The translations under genes were made by a program, and so were the position numbers. A stretch of 64,000 nt of DNA from Podochytrium sp. JEL0797 (Eukaryota > Chytridiomycota > Chytridiomycetes > Chytridiales > Chytriomycetaceae). The stretch spans positions 1-64,000 of the forward strand of contig JADGJG010000007.1 in the NCBI GenBank assembly GCA_027596195.1, given 5' to 3'. Positions 1 to 10,641 of the stretch are shown one piece after another (the first letter of the stretch is position 1; every line of letters begins with the position of its first letter). The notes under the pieces are model-generated. The model made no database searches, was not told the origin of the DNA, and saw only the letters and a list, made by a program, of their open reading frames with translations.

Positions 1-264
1 AATTCCCTACCATATATATAGGTAAAGAATGGTGAGAATTGCGACAGAACTGACAGAATGGTCGACAGAACGGGAAATTTTTCGACAGAACGGAAAAATT
101 GTCATTGTCAAATGACTTCTGTTTCATCTCCCGTTTCACATCACACAGGCTCATTCCCACCCTCTTCCCTTCTTCTTATTCATTATCTCATGTCAATGTT
201 GTGCCCTTGAATTTTTTGGATTTTTACTATGAGCAGTCAATTGCGTTCGATTTGTTTTGACGCA

Positions 265-2005
265 TCACATTTGATGTGATTTGCCGGTGTTCTCATATTT
301 ATATATAAAATAAAGGATCGTGTATTGGAAAGAGTGCTGGATAGAAATTAAGGAGACGAAGAAAAAATCATTGAACTGCGCATTCGACGAGTCATTCCTA
401 TCCCACCGAACAGCCAGCATCATAGAAGCCGCCTCGCGTGTGTCCATATACTCCTTGGATTGATTACGCAACGGGAGTCTCTCATATCGGCCCCAGGCTG
501 CAGTGTTGCCGGCGGTTCGGATTTGCGTTTTGCAATCCACTCGCACGTTTGCTTGATTTGTTCTTTCGTGACTTGGTTCTCGTGTCACCCAGACATTGTC
601 GAGCGATGACGCGTTATTTCCCGCGCGATTTGCAGTGCATGGGAGTTTGGGGTACACTCCCTCCTACTTTGCCCCAAACTGACGGCACACGCCACCCCCC
701 CGCGCTATGTGCTTCTTCCACTTACCACCTCGAAAACGGCTGCTGCAGTTACTCATTCACTCAGTGTATCCCAGTGGATTAGACCATTACCGATATATTT
801 GGTTCGAGTTGGTTCCCGTGGTTTGGATACCTGCGAAATTCGCCTTTTGCGCTGTTCGCAAGCAACTAGATCGCGTTCATCACTCTCGAATACGTTCTTT
901 TACGGCTGTGACGATATCCGGAGGTGGTGGCAATGGCTCGGTGTTCTTCATGGCGTGCAAGCCCGTGGCTCTGCCTTTCCTCGAAACCCCACCTTTTCAT
1001 GATTTGCTCCGACGCGTGTTGGGACTGAAATTCACGCATAATGTGACATGCAGCTGAATACACATGGTTCTTGCCGTTGTTGCACCCCCTCGCTGTCGTT
1101 GGCTCACGAACGCGTGGCTCTACATTGTGTGCTGACGCTATTACGCAGCTACTACACAATTGTCCAGCCGTTGATACCCACATTCATACATCGGCCGTGT
1201 GGAGAACACGAGAGGGAAAATAAACTATTTTTCAACCCCCTTCTCTACCGCCCTTTTGGCCTTTATTCTAAGAATTCCGTTCCTTATTCACCCTTAACAT
1301 ATCCTTCTATTTCAATGTCCTTCAATTGTTCTAGTTTCTTTGAAACAGGAACTGCTTGCATCCCTTCTTTGATGGAGCTCAACGTCAAGTGATGTATATG
1401 TGGCTCAGGTATATTTGGCGTATATTTGGCGAGAAGTTGCTGATGTGTCGACTGGCTGGCAAAGATTTCCCCGGCGACAGGACACGTTCGCCGAAATAGG
1501 GAAAAGCAACAGTCTTCGCAGGGAACTTCATAATGTCGTTTGTGTCGACTTTGAGGTTTTCGAATATGCTGCCGTGTATCGGAGTGGATCAGGGCAATAT
1601 TGAGGCGAGAGGGGACACGAGAGCCTTTGTTTGTTTTGTTTACTTTTTGCAAACAAACCTTGCTCCATGTTTGAGATGTCGAGAGGCAGCGGTTCGTTCT
1701 CAAGTTGAAGAGACGGGATATTGCATGAAACGATGAGTCGAATGTTGTCGTGGAAGACGATGCAGACACGTGAAGGCCGGGGTTTTTTCAAAAATCATTC
1801 CCAAAACGCCAGCCTTCTCTGCCTGACGCCCGACAGAGCCCTTCCGCCACAATGCATCGACAGACATATCATCGCAATTCATGATCAAGAAGCACGCGAA
1901 CCCAGCCGCGCACGTGCAATAAATCAGGCCGCGATATGCCAGCCCTGCAACCCAATTGGCGCGAATTGGCGAATCGGAGCAACGGACCGAAACAGCCATC
2001 TGCAC
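265..2005 (-). other. unresolved coding candidate, probably spliced
   Basis: I could not build one gene here. Three minus-strand stretches read like coding sequence: about 1700-2005 (hydrophobic, Cys-rich N-terminal part), 1284-1600 (a Cys pair followed by a charged region ending near 1284), and about 740-1183 with a further open stretch at 265-657. They lie in different frames and would need introns whose borders I cannot fix. No family is recognised. They may be one gene or two, or belong downstream of the gene at 2095-3101. Positions 1-264 hold AT-rich sequence with nothing callable. Confidence 0.25.
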
Positions 2006-2094
2006 ATTAGTTCATATCCCGACGAAATGCAAATGACAACGTCACTCTCCAGCCCCAGCGCCTTTCAAAATATACTGCCATCGCACCTTTGACT

Positions 2095-3101
2095 TTATTC
2101 GAATCCATTGCCCCAGACAGTGTCCGCAGCTCTCCTCCCAAACACCGCCCCTTGGATTTCCCTGTAGCGTTCCGGCAACTGTTCAACTGCGCTCCGGGGC
2201 AAGACTTCAATCATTTCGAAAAGCTCAAACATCATGTCAATGAATATGTTCGCGTCCTTCGCGTCCTCATGGGAAGTGTCACGAACTGGAAGAAGATTCT
2301 CGGTCTCTTTCTTGGGGCGGCCAATAGGGGCTGTGTGTAGAATGAAGGATGGTGGACGAGGTGGGCGTCCCAAGCCCACTGTTTGATACTTGGACTGCGC
2401 GGTCGCGTACTTTTGATTCACTCGACGATGGCATTCGTACACAAACTCGGGAGTCCAAAACTGATTCCATGGAACGTATTCCTTTTTGGCATTCCACCTG
2501 TTTTTTGTTTCCGTCAGGAGAGCATCGGAAGAAAATATATTACCTCATGAGCTGATGAAGCCAAGAATCATAAACTTTAATCGTGTCGTTAATGTACTTT
2601 CTCACTGTTGCTGGTATATCAACGATGGGGCCGTCGTCGGAGCGAATCGGAGAGGGGCCGAGAGCTTTCAAAAACACCTCCATCGATTCACTTGATGGTG
2701 GGCTAACCATGCCGTTCAAGAACTCATCGCTGCCATTTGCGGTAAGTGCATTGGCAGATAGTATGATGGCAAGAAACGCGTTCTCGTCGTCTGTGAATTT
2801 GCGGCTCTGTTTGCGCAGTCAGATTGCCAAGCCTTTCGGCTTCAACGACGTGGCTTACGTGTTTCCAACCCTCTCCCACAACTATAGGGCGCTTAAGACG
2901 CATACAAAGCCAGGTTTGATTGGTTGGGAAGTGTGTGATGTCTTTTTTGTGAGGAGACGGGATGTTTTGGTTATGACGGGACCTTTCTTCTGAAATGAGC
3001 CCGTCGGTTTGAGAATTCTGGTCCGAAAAAAAGTGTTTTTTCTCATACAAACTCCAATCAATGGATAACGATGCCGTTATGTGGTTGAATAGGTTTGCCA
3101 C
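2095..3101 (-). CDS. hypothetical protein, three exons
   Basis: Unrecognised. Three exons join in phase: 2859-3101, 2544-2806 and 2095-2497, giving about 302 aa. The first intron has a GTAAGC donor and a CAAACAG acceptor, the second GTAATA and AAACAG. The middle exon carries a helical region rich in small residues, the last exon a proline-rich linker (GRPPRPPS) and an acidic helix (around FELFEMIEVLPRS). The start at 3101 is the first ATG of the open frame, but an additional 5' intron is possible because the first 60 residues look irregular. No membrane segment or signal peptide is seen. The splice logic makes a real gene likely, but the function is unknown. Confidence 0.5.
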
Positions 3102-3284
3102 CCCTCAGAAGCGTGAAAGTGAAGAAATGTGAAGTTGAACATCTGTATTCCACAGAATGATCACGCGTTGAATGAAGCTCCGAAAGGGCCGCATGCTCAC
3201 TATCCCGACCAGAGAGTACGAGGATTAGTCTGTATTATTGTGAAGTGAAATAATATTATATTCAATAAGAGATAAAAATAACAA

Positions 3285-4383
3285 TCAAAGTTTCGCGTTC
3301 CCACATGGACAACACGACACCGTTTTCCCCCCGTCTTTTTCAAAGGAAGTGAGCCCCAATTTATCAACGACGATACCCTTCCCTTCATACGCGGCCTGCA
3401 TGGCACCCACATCACCCCCATGATGCTCATCCAAGCAGCCCAGAAATGCACGAATGCAGCGATAATGATTTCCACAACTCTTGCTCTTCTTGACTCCAGC
3501 ATTCAAAAGATCTGGATACTCGAAGGTGATCCTGCGAAGATATTCGGACTTTGACTGGAGTGTTGTGGCTTTTTTGAATTCCGACGTGATTTTGCTGCGT
3601 GTCGCACTTCCACCAGGAACACCAGGAAAGTCCCATCCATCTGTTATTCCAGTTTAATTGTAATGAAATATAGCAAAAGCACGAAATGCACTCACCATTT
3701 CCAACAGCGCGGAGGGTTGTGGGGGCAGGTCTAACAACAGGAACATTCGCTGCAGCTCCGAAGTTTTGGAGCAAGCTTGGTTCATAAGAAGCATTTGAGA
3801 AGCGTACATCTTGTTGAGTTGTGTGGTTTTGGAGAAATGGGTGGTTGAGATACGCGGCGTTGGATAAACTTGTGGGGTCAAACATAGGGAGTTCGAGGTG
3901 AGCCGCATTCACCATCATGGGTAGCTGGAGATTGTTGGGGAATACGAACGGCTGATGTGCCTGCGTGGGCTGTGTGGAGGAGAAGTGCACGGGAGTGGGA
4001 AGAGAGAAAGGGTGCTGCAACAGGTGTGGCTGGGTGGAAGAGACTTGCATGGGGGCAGAAAGAGAGGAAGGGGGGTAGAGTTCGGAGGTGAAAGTGTGGG
4101 CAAAGGGAAGATTGCGAGGAGGGGCAGACGAGGATGACAAGGCGATTGAGTTTGTTGTTGGGCCGGATGGGGCGGCTCCGTAGGACAGGTTTTCGGTGGT
4201 GAAAAGGGTGGTAGATGAGGTGGCAAGAGATGGGTGGGTTGCGGTTGCGGTGGGGGCAGCAGCGATGCGGCGGGGGCGGGGGGCGGCAGTATTGTCGGTG
4301 TTAGCGGGGATGGCAGCAGCGTTGGCGTTGGCGTTGGCGTTGGCGTTGGCGGGGGGTGGGAGGACTGGATGAATGCGCATAAA

Positions 4384-4414
<31 letters not shown>

Positions 4415-5362
4415 AAGAAGAAGAGGAAGAGGAAGACGACTCACGCGTGGCCAGCATCTCCGTCAATCCCGACGCGAGCTTCGCTTCCTTCAAATGGCCC
4501 AACGTTGCAGAGAGCTTCACCTCAAGGGCTGCCAGCGCACCGGGCGTATCTGCTGACTCGAATGCACTCAACGCAGTGGCCAGCGCGCCTGCCTCATTCC
4601 GAAACAGCGCCAAGTGGTGTCTGCCAAAATCATAAATTATAACGCAAACGAAAAACGAAAAAAATCACTCACCGCTCGTCCGTCCAGCTCGAAACAATTT
4701 GAAAGATTTTACAAGGCTCGCGGCATTCTGCATTCGTCTGCTGGAATCCGTTCAAGAGAATCTCCAGAGTCAGCTGCTCGTGTCGGTCGTGAATGGGCCC
4801 ATTCGATTTGTCAAAGTACGAAGGTTGATACACATCAAGGAGACGGTTGATCTTGACAGCTTCTTCCGTATGCTGCCGCGTTGCAGAGTCCTTGGCGTAC
4901 CGATACAACGTCACGTCATTCTTGATCCGAGAGTCCTGTTTGACGTTGACTGGATTGGAGTTCCGCTGAATCGAAATGATGCCGATGCCAGTAGTACGAA
5001 GAACATGGGTACCAAAGTCGTTCACTTGTCCTTCTTTCACGAACAGACACCCACAACTGGCCTTCAATGTGTCGCCGCTGTGTGATTCAAATTCAATTCG
5101 CAAATCGCCGATATCAAAGTCGAAAATAAACCACTTACAGTTCCTTTTCCGTGATGTGTTTTCCCTGTCTTGTGACCACACGCTTGTCATATGGAATCTC
5201 CATCCACTTTTTCATCGCCTTTCTGGGCATGAAAAGGTATCCCTCGCGAATTCCCGTCAATTCCGGCCTCGTGCCTCGGCGATGAGCAGTTCCTCTGCGG
5301 TTTTCCTTTTTGTTCAATGTAAGAGCGTATGTGTCGCTTCTGATGCTGAGATTCTTCAACAT
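3285..5362 (-). CDS. hypothetical protein, five exons, NA-rich middle
   Basis: Five exons join in phase: 5139-5362, 4673-5077, 4445-4620, 3696-4364 and 3285-3640, about 609 aa. The N-terminal 230 residues look like a folded, mixed alpha/beta domain (KWMEIPYDKRV..., GCLFVKEGQ..., TGIGIISIQRN). A helical Ala-rich stretch follows, then a low-complexity region of Asn-Ala repeats and Pro, Ser and Thr. The last 118 residues form a second compact, Cys-bearing region ending CCPCGNAKL. The chosen ATG (5362) is the only ATG before the conserved-looking part. I do not recognise the family; a DNA-binding regulator with a disordered middle is one guess. Splice phases agree at all four junctions. Confidence 0.6.
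4320..4351. repeat. GTTGGC hexanucleotide repeat
   Basis: About five tandem GTTGGC units. They are read in the coding exon on the minus strand as alternating Asn-Ala, so length change would vary the Asn-Ala run of the hypothetical protein without shifting frame. Confidence 0.85.
4385..4423. repeat. (AAG)n microsatellite inside an intron
   Basis: About 13 AAG units. On the minus strand this is a CTT tract. It falls inside the intron 4365-4444 (donor GTGAGT, acceptor ATCCAG), where it serves as the pyrimidine-rich part. A naive translation would give a polyserine run, but that is not part of the protein. Confidence 0.85.
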
Positions 5363-5659
5363 TGAGGCTGGGAGGTCCCTTCCAGGCGCACAGTCCCTCT
5401 CTCCGCAGCCCACCCAATCAACGCGAACCGACCAGAAAGCAAGAACCAGAATTTATATATTTATTAATATTGACGATCGATGTCGCTGGCGAGTAACCAT
5501 AATCACCGCTGGTAATTTCAATGTGCAGGAGTACGTTTGATCAATTTTTAATCCGCTCGCAGTGAAGTTTTTGAGATGGCAGCCAATCGGATCATGAATA
5601 GACTGGACGCCTACCTAGGTTAGCATTTTTCACCCTATAAAAGTTCTAAAAGAACCGGA

Positions 5660-5940
5660 TCACCCCTCGTTGATGCACTTGCGGGACGTGTTTCTTCCCG
5701 GCAAACCTCACGATGCCGAAGTGTGAAATCCGGAAGAGGGTGCGCATTTGTTTTGTGACGGGTTACATTGCAGTGCGCAAGGGAATGCATCGTGTTTAGT
5801 GTGGTGGTGGTAACCGTGATCGAGCCGAGTCGCATTCGAGTCGGGTGGGGTTCAAGTATCAGAATCAGGAAGAACTTCCGATCGTGAAGGAAGGAGATGT
5901 GTGGCGGATTAAGGAGAGATTGTTTGTGAACCATACTTAA
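5660..5940 (+). pseudogene. GDSL-type esterase, 3' relic
   Basis: Broken copy of the 3' end of a GDSL esterase. Pieces in shifting frames match the intact minus-strand gene at 23396-24410: a DVFLPG segment (intact DAFLPG), then GAHLF-CDGLH-SAQGN (intact GAHLFSDGLHFSAEGN, the block with the catalytic Asp/His), then FKY-N-E-LP and KEGDV-RIKE-LF up to a stop near 5937. Frameshifts and stops separate them; the GDS and GTND blocks are absent. It faces the MYND pseudogene at 6069-6960 tail to tail, as the intact pair does at 22.4-24.4 kb. Confidence 0.75.
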
Positions 5941-6068
5941 TGATGCATTTGAGGGCAGAAGCCTGTAAAATAAATGTTCACAGCTAACTGGAATAGATTG
6001 AAAAAGAAATAGTGCGCTTGGTGGCCGGTTTGGCTCTAATTTCACTTGTTATTCTGTGTCTTTATTCT

Positions 6069-6960
6069 TCAACTGTTCTCCGCCAACATAGCATGAATCT
6101 GGTACGTCACTTCCACCGTCACAACACGCGTCAAATACTCTGGATTCAGAGAAATGAATTGAGTGGCTTCAGAAAATACTTTCAGTCTCCACGTTCCCCA
6201 TTCCTCGTCAAAATCCTCGACAAACGCAAATTCCCTGTTCCACTCTGACCTCAATAATCCATCCGTTTTGAACTCGTCATGCTGGCGGCAAATCTGCTTG
6301 TGGCCTGCTTTCCATGCGACTCGCTGGCACTCACGTGAACAATACCTCTCTGACCGGCAGGACTCACACTTCTTGAGCGTGGAGTTTCTCTCGCAACAGG
6401 AATCGCATTTTGCCCTCAACGACAACTTCTCGTGGCCTATCGCCTTGCAGACTAATCACATTGCTTCTTCTGATGGCAGTTGCATCGCTTGTTGTTTTGA
6501 TTCAGTAAGCGCTCCTTCCAGCCGTCCAAGCACCAACAAGGCAACAAGGTCTCGCGCCGCCATCTCTGGTCCAAACACTCTTTGAGACTCAATTGAAAAA
6601 GGGTGCCATCGGTATCCATAACCCAAGCTGTCTCTTGCAGTTGCTGAGGGGACAGAGACTCCCAAGTGCGTAGTGCTTTCGCAAACTCGCCATCGAGTGC
6701 ATGGATACTCGCCCTGTCTCGCCGTAAGGGCCTGAACTCCGCTCTTGAGGTTCGAAAAGTCGGCGGGCGAAAAGGATTCAGCTGGGAGTCCACGGAGGAT
6801 GGTGGAGCCATAAGTCCTTTTCGCTGGTTTTGGTGACGCCAACCGGCTGGTTCTCCAACTCGGCAAGGCAGTGTGTGAAGCGGGTGCGGGCGTTGCTGGA
6901 GGACATTCAATGATTTCTGTGAAAATGTTGTCCACATCGACGCACATCGCATTCGACATT
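6069..6960 (-). pseudogene. MYND-finger family, subfamily 1, frameshifted copy
   Basis: The last 110 codons (6069-6425) are open and carry a MYND finger (CDSCCERN, KKCESC, RYCSRECQ, AGHKQIC) and the C-terminal module ending in LTRVVTVE. The N-terminal half needs several frame changes: a CLAELENQPVG stretch ends in a stop, an ADFSNLKS stretch follows in another frame, and WESLSPQQLQE with DCL-type helix in a third. The HPYYQGIALF block present in relatives is missing. The 22393-23263 copy is the closest relative in this window. Together with the esterase relic and the tRNA-Met it forms the left copy of a duplicated module. Confidence 0.75.
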
Positions 6961-7062
6961 GTCAGCTAACCCAGGTGATCGTGACCTCGGCCGTGGATCA
7001 TTATCCCGAATAGCTTACGAATATTAAAAAATATTATCAACACAATGAGCAAATGATTAACA

Positions 7063-7136
7063 GCTCTTGTGGCTTAGTTGGTTAAAGCGTCGGTCTCATA
7101 ATCCGAAGGTCACCAGTTCGACTCTGGTCAAGAGCA
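7063..7136 (+). tRNA. tRNA-Met (CAT), elongator type
   Basis: Full cloverleaf. Acceptor stem GCTCTTG pairs perfectly with CAAGAGC, discriminator A. D-loop GCTTAGTTGGTTAAAGC, anticodon loop CTCATAA with anticodon CAT, T arm ACCAG-TTCGACT-CTGGT. The anticodon stem has the T.T pair at its base that is also seen in yeast elongator tRNA-Met. There is no intron and no encoded CCA. The near-identical gene at 22184-22257 lies on the other strand. Confidence 0.95.
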
Positions 7137-7238
7137 GTTTTGAGATCATTTTTTTGTATTGAGAGAAGCTGGGGTTGCGTGCGGGAGGCTTAGGGAAAGA
7201 TTGGAGAGAACCTGCACTTGCCACGCACCGCCGTTTAT

Positions 7239-8752
7239 TCACACTTCCACACCTCCTCCACTTTCCTCTACCCTCGCTCGTATCCGCTCAAGCGTGCGCG
7301 AGCTCAACCGCACCCGCATCATCTGTTTCACCAACGCGTCGGGTTGCAACCCCGGAGCATCCTTTGGCAAATGCAAAATGTACAAAAGGCAATCTGAATT
7401 GGTGGGACACTTTGCTATCAAGTGTTCTGCATTATTATATGAGTGGCGTTGATGGGAAAGTGTGGCGCAAACGAGTCTTACGCTTGCTCGAAATCAAAAT
7501 CGCCAATCCGATCCGAAACAGCGTCTTGGGTCCTTCGAAAATAAACATGTCCCACACGCGGAGGACTGACGACCAAGGGAGACTGGTTGTGAAGAGCGTG
7601 AGGAACCATTGTGGGATGTACATGAGCGCGTCGATTTGGTTTGATTCCTGGTCGGGTTCACTTTGTTGTTAGTGAAGGATCTGAAAGCAACACACCCACA
7701 CCCAAATGCGTTACCAAATGCCTTGCAAGCCGCGAATCCAACCCCTTCAACACCACATCAAACGCCCTCGCATCCATCCTCACTTGCTTAAGCTCAGACT
7801 CGTAAAACCCTTTGGCAGGTCCATTTAACAAAGTCACCAGGCACCAGAACACGTGCTCTGGTTCGATAATGTGCATGAGAAGCATTCCGACAAGAAATCC
7901 CATGCCTTGGGTGTATCCGAGGATGGGGTTGTAGAGAGCGTAGGCATGCAAGATGCCTCGGAGGTGGTGGATACCAGGACTCGTTGGGTTTGAGAACATG
8001 GGGTGGTCTGGTGTTTTGCACGGGTCAATCGCGGGAATGCATGAAGGGTTGGTGCAAAGCGACTTGTAAACGAAACTCAACTCGGATAACACCTCCCGAC
8101 ATCGCGTTCAATGACTTCAAAAATATCAAGAGCTTCTGACATCGATTCTTGCTTTTTCATGAGGTTCTATTCCCGCGTCGTTCAAGATCAGAGACACGAC
8201 GCCAAGTGGGGATCCATACCTCAAACAAATCAGGTTCCCGAATCGGTGGCTTCTCTCCACCTTGACTCTCCAACAACAATGCGACCCACACGCGTCCGCG
8301 CAAAGAATTTGGTATTCCTTCTCGACACAGCTGTTTCACCATTCCCTTGTTTTTGTTTGCCTTGAGCAAACCTGAGAACAAGAGCTTATTCCAAACTGCT
8401 TCTTTTGCGATGGTGGATGTACAGATTGAATCTTTGGATGGAATGGATGGGATCGGAGGCGCGGTGGTTTGAAGAATTGTTTGACTTTGACTTGGCGCGA
8501 TGTCGTTTGATTTTCTGGAATCCCACAAGTTAGAGATCTCGAGCAGATTGAACTAGGAAGCGATGTGTTTCAAGCTCACTTGGATGATTTGACCGAGAAA
8601 GCGCGTGATAATTTGGTCATCGAAGAGGTTCCTTGGACGGTGGTGGTGGATCTGATTGATTTCATGGATGCAAAGAAGGATTTTGATCTCACGAGGGAGG
8701 ATGGATCTTTTTGGGAATCGTTGGTGATGTGTTGTGTTGTAGTGGAATACAT
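7239..8752 (-). CDS. TBC-domain Rab GTPase-activating protein
   Basis: Stimulates GTP hydrolysis on a Rab GTPase in membrane traffic. Six exons fit in phase: 8580-8752, 8220-8514, 8091-8166, 7715-8007, 7482-7647, 7239-7426; about 396 aa. The first 90 residues are Ser/Thr-rich and probably disordered. The TBC domain then shows REGIP-LRG-VW, VIERDVGR with the arginine finger, LRGILHAYALYNP, GYTQGMGF with the glutamine finger, the IPQWFLTLF block and VLRVWDMFIFEG. The junction between exons 3 and 4 uses a weak donor (GTTATC) and leaves the usual RTFP sequence incomplete, so that border is the least certain. The start codon is 53 bp from that of the divergent GOLPH3 gene. The particular Rab target cannot be told. 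Confidence 0.85.
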
Positions 8753-8805
8753 GGGCACGTCAGAGAGCAAGTGCCAGCGCCTGGACAAAACACAAAATCC
8801 AAAAA
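8753..8805. promoter_or_regulatory. short divergent promoter, TBC / GOLPH3
   Basis: Only 53 bp separate the two ATG codons. Both neighbours act in Golgi/endosome traffic. No TATA box is evident; the stretch is purine-rich on the plus strand (ACAAAACACAAAATCCAAAA), consistent with very short 5' leaders or start sites inside the partner gene. Confidence 0.5.
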
Positions 8806-10427
8806 ATGCAGCGGCGCAAAAACACTCAGGCCGTCGATGCGTTCGCAGACAACGACGATGCTCCGCGGCATTTCGCACAGAGAAACTCGGCTTCCTCTGA
8901 CAACAACGAAGGCGACAACAACGCTGCCATTCAAGACTATGACGACGATGACAGCGAAAAGACGAGGAACAAATTGACGTTGATGGAGGAGATTCTGCTG
9001 ATGGGTTTGAAGGATGCTCAGGTGACCTTGTGCCTTACTAGGAGAGGGTGACTCACGCTTCTCTAGGGCCATCTGTCCTTCTGGAACGACAACATCTCCT
9101 ATGTGAGTGTGCCCCTGCATCTCAATCCGCAAATACCCGGATCCCGACCCCGATCCCGAGGGATGCGTTCTGTGCAAGGGATTGGGTCTGGTGTAGAACC
9201 AGGATCCGCCCACCTCCCTCCGTCCATCCAACCAACCTCCCTTTTTTCCCGTCCTTGACAGGTCCTTCGAGGCTGCATCCTGATGGAACTCTCCTTCAGA
9301 AAACGCATTTCAACTGTCCAGGAGGTCCGCAAACGGCCCTATGCCGAGCGTCTGTTGCAGGTACTTTGGACCCATGGATCCCGAAAATGATCAATCAAAT
9401 CGATTCGGAGCCGTGAGAGGAAAGCAGCAACATCAGTGGCAGGGAATGGATTAGAGTTGTGCTGACATTATGGAATGCGGACACGCTGGGATGACAAGTC
9501 GTTGAATTGGTTTCATTGGTGAACGGACCAACTGGGCAAATCTCGAAAAGAATCCGGCCTGAAGAGAGATTGCTGGCAAGAGCATATCTAGTCGTGCAAT
9601 TGAAATCGCCGAAAGCGCAGCAGATGAGTTTGTGGCAGGACAATGAAATTGCGGCGGAAGTCGGAATGCACGTTTTTCGCTTGGAATCTCATGACGCGCC
9701 CATCGCACACACCCCTCACACAACCCGCTCGATTTCGTTTTGCATATTCGCTTGGACTTACGCCAAACCCCCTCGCAGGTCATTGACGAGAGACCAACCG
9801 GCGAAGTCCTCCTCGACGAAGCCCTCCGAATGATCAAAACGGATCAACAATCCATCGCGAGTTGGATCGACCTGATGAGTGGTACCACCCCAACTACCAT
9901 CTCAATTTTTTTTTGACCCATCCAAATTCCAACCAAAAGGCGAAACATGGAACCTCATGTCCTTCAACTACCAACTCAAACAAGTCCGCGAACGCATCGC
10001 CAAAGGTCTCGTTGACAAGGGCGTTCTCCGCACCGAAAAACGCAACTTTATCCTCTTTGACATGGCGACCCACCCGATCTCAGACTACTCTGTCAAAGAA
10101 CAACTTGTCGCCAAAACGGTCGACGCGTTATTGGGACGTGGCGCCCCGGCGCGGAGGGAAGTCGTGGCCATGTGTTGTGCTGCTTACGCGGCAAATGTGT
10201 TGGAGAATGCGCTAGTGGGGTTGAATCACGTGCAGAGGGAGCAGGCGTTTACGAGGGTGGATGAGATGTTGCAGGGGTGGGCGGGGATGAATGAGAAGGC
10301 AAAGGCTGGGGGGTGTGATGATGTGATGGCGGGGGTGTTGAGTGTGTATACGAAGGTATGGTTATTGCTGCGGGTGGGGAGAATACTGACTTTTCTTTTT
10401 TTGCGCTAGATGGACAGCTTGCTATAA
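8806..10427 (+). CDS. VPS74: GOLPH3 / Vps74 family Golgi phosphoprotein
   Basis: Binds phosphatidylinositol-4-phosphate on Golgi membranes and holds glycosyltransferases in the Golgi. Six exons join in phase: 8806-9021, 9067-9102, 9262-9360, 9779-9881, 9940-10355 and 10410-10427, about 295 aa. Basic start (MQRRK), an acidic low-complexity linker, then the family core: LTLMEEILLMGLKD, GHLSFWNDNISY, LRGCILMEL, ERPTGEVLLDEAL, WIDLMSGETWN, VRERIAKGLVDKGVL, LFDMATHP and VLENAL. The final exon codes only MDSLL. The intron 9361-9778 (418 nt) is far longer than the others here; I see no nested gene in it. The N-terminal Arg/Lys cluster is typical of PI4P-binding members. Confidence 0.93.
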
Positions 10428-10641
10428 GGAGGGGAGATCGCACCTGCTTCGTGGAAGGAAGTGTCGGCGTATTGTGCGGTGGCGAGAAGGGATGTTTGGG
10501 TCGTTGTGTTTTTTTTTCTTGTCACGTTTGTTTTCGTTTACCACCCCGCTCACCGTTCAATAAAACAAATTGAATAATTCTTCAAAAAGAACAAGAACAT
10601 AACATAACGCGTCGCCAAAAAATCTTTCCAAAATCCGCGCT

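Noticed and set aside
3915..4613. Minus-strand open frame with a long polyserine run
   Set aside because: The run is translation of a CTT microsatellite inside intron 4365-4444; the real exons on both sides are in another phase relation.
9361..9778. Nested gene or element in the long GOLPH3 intron
   Set aside because: Open frames on both strands lack start context, splice logic and family features.
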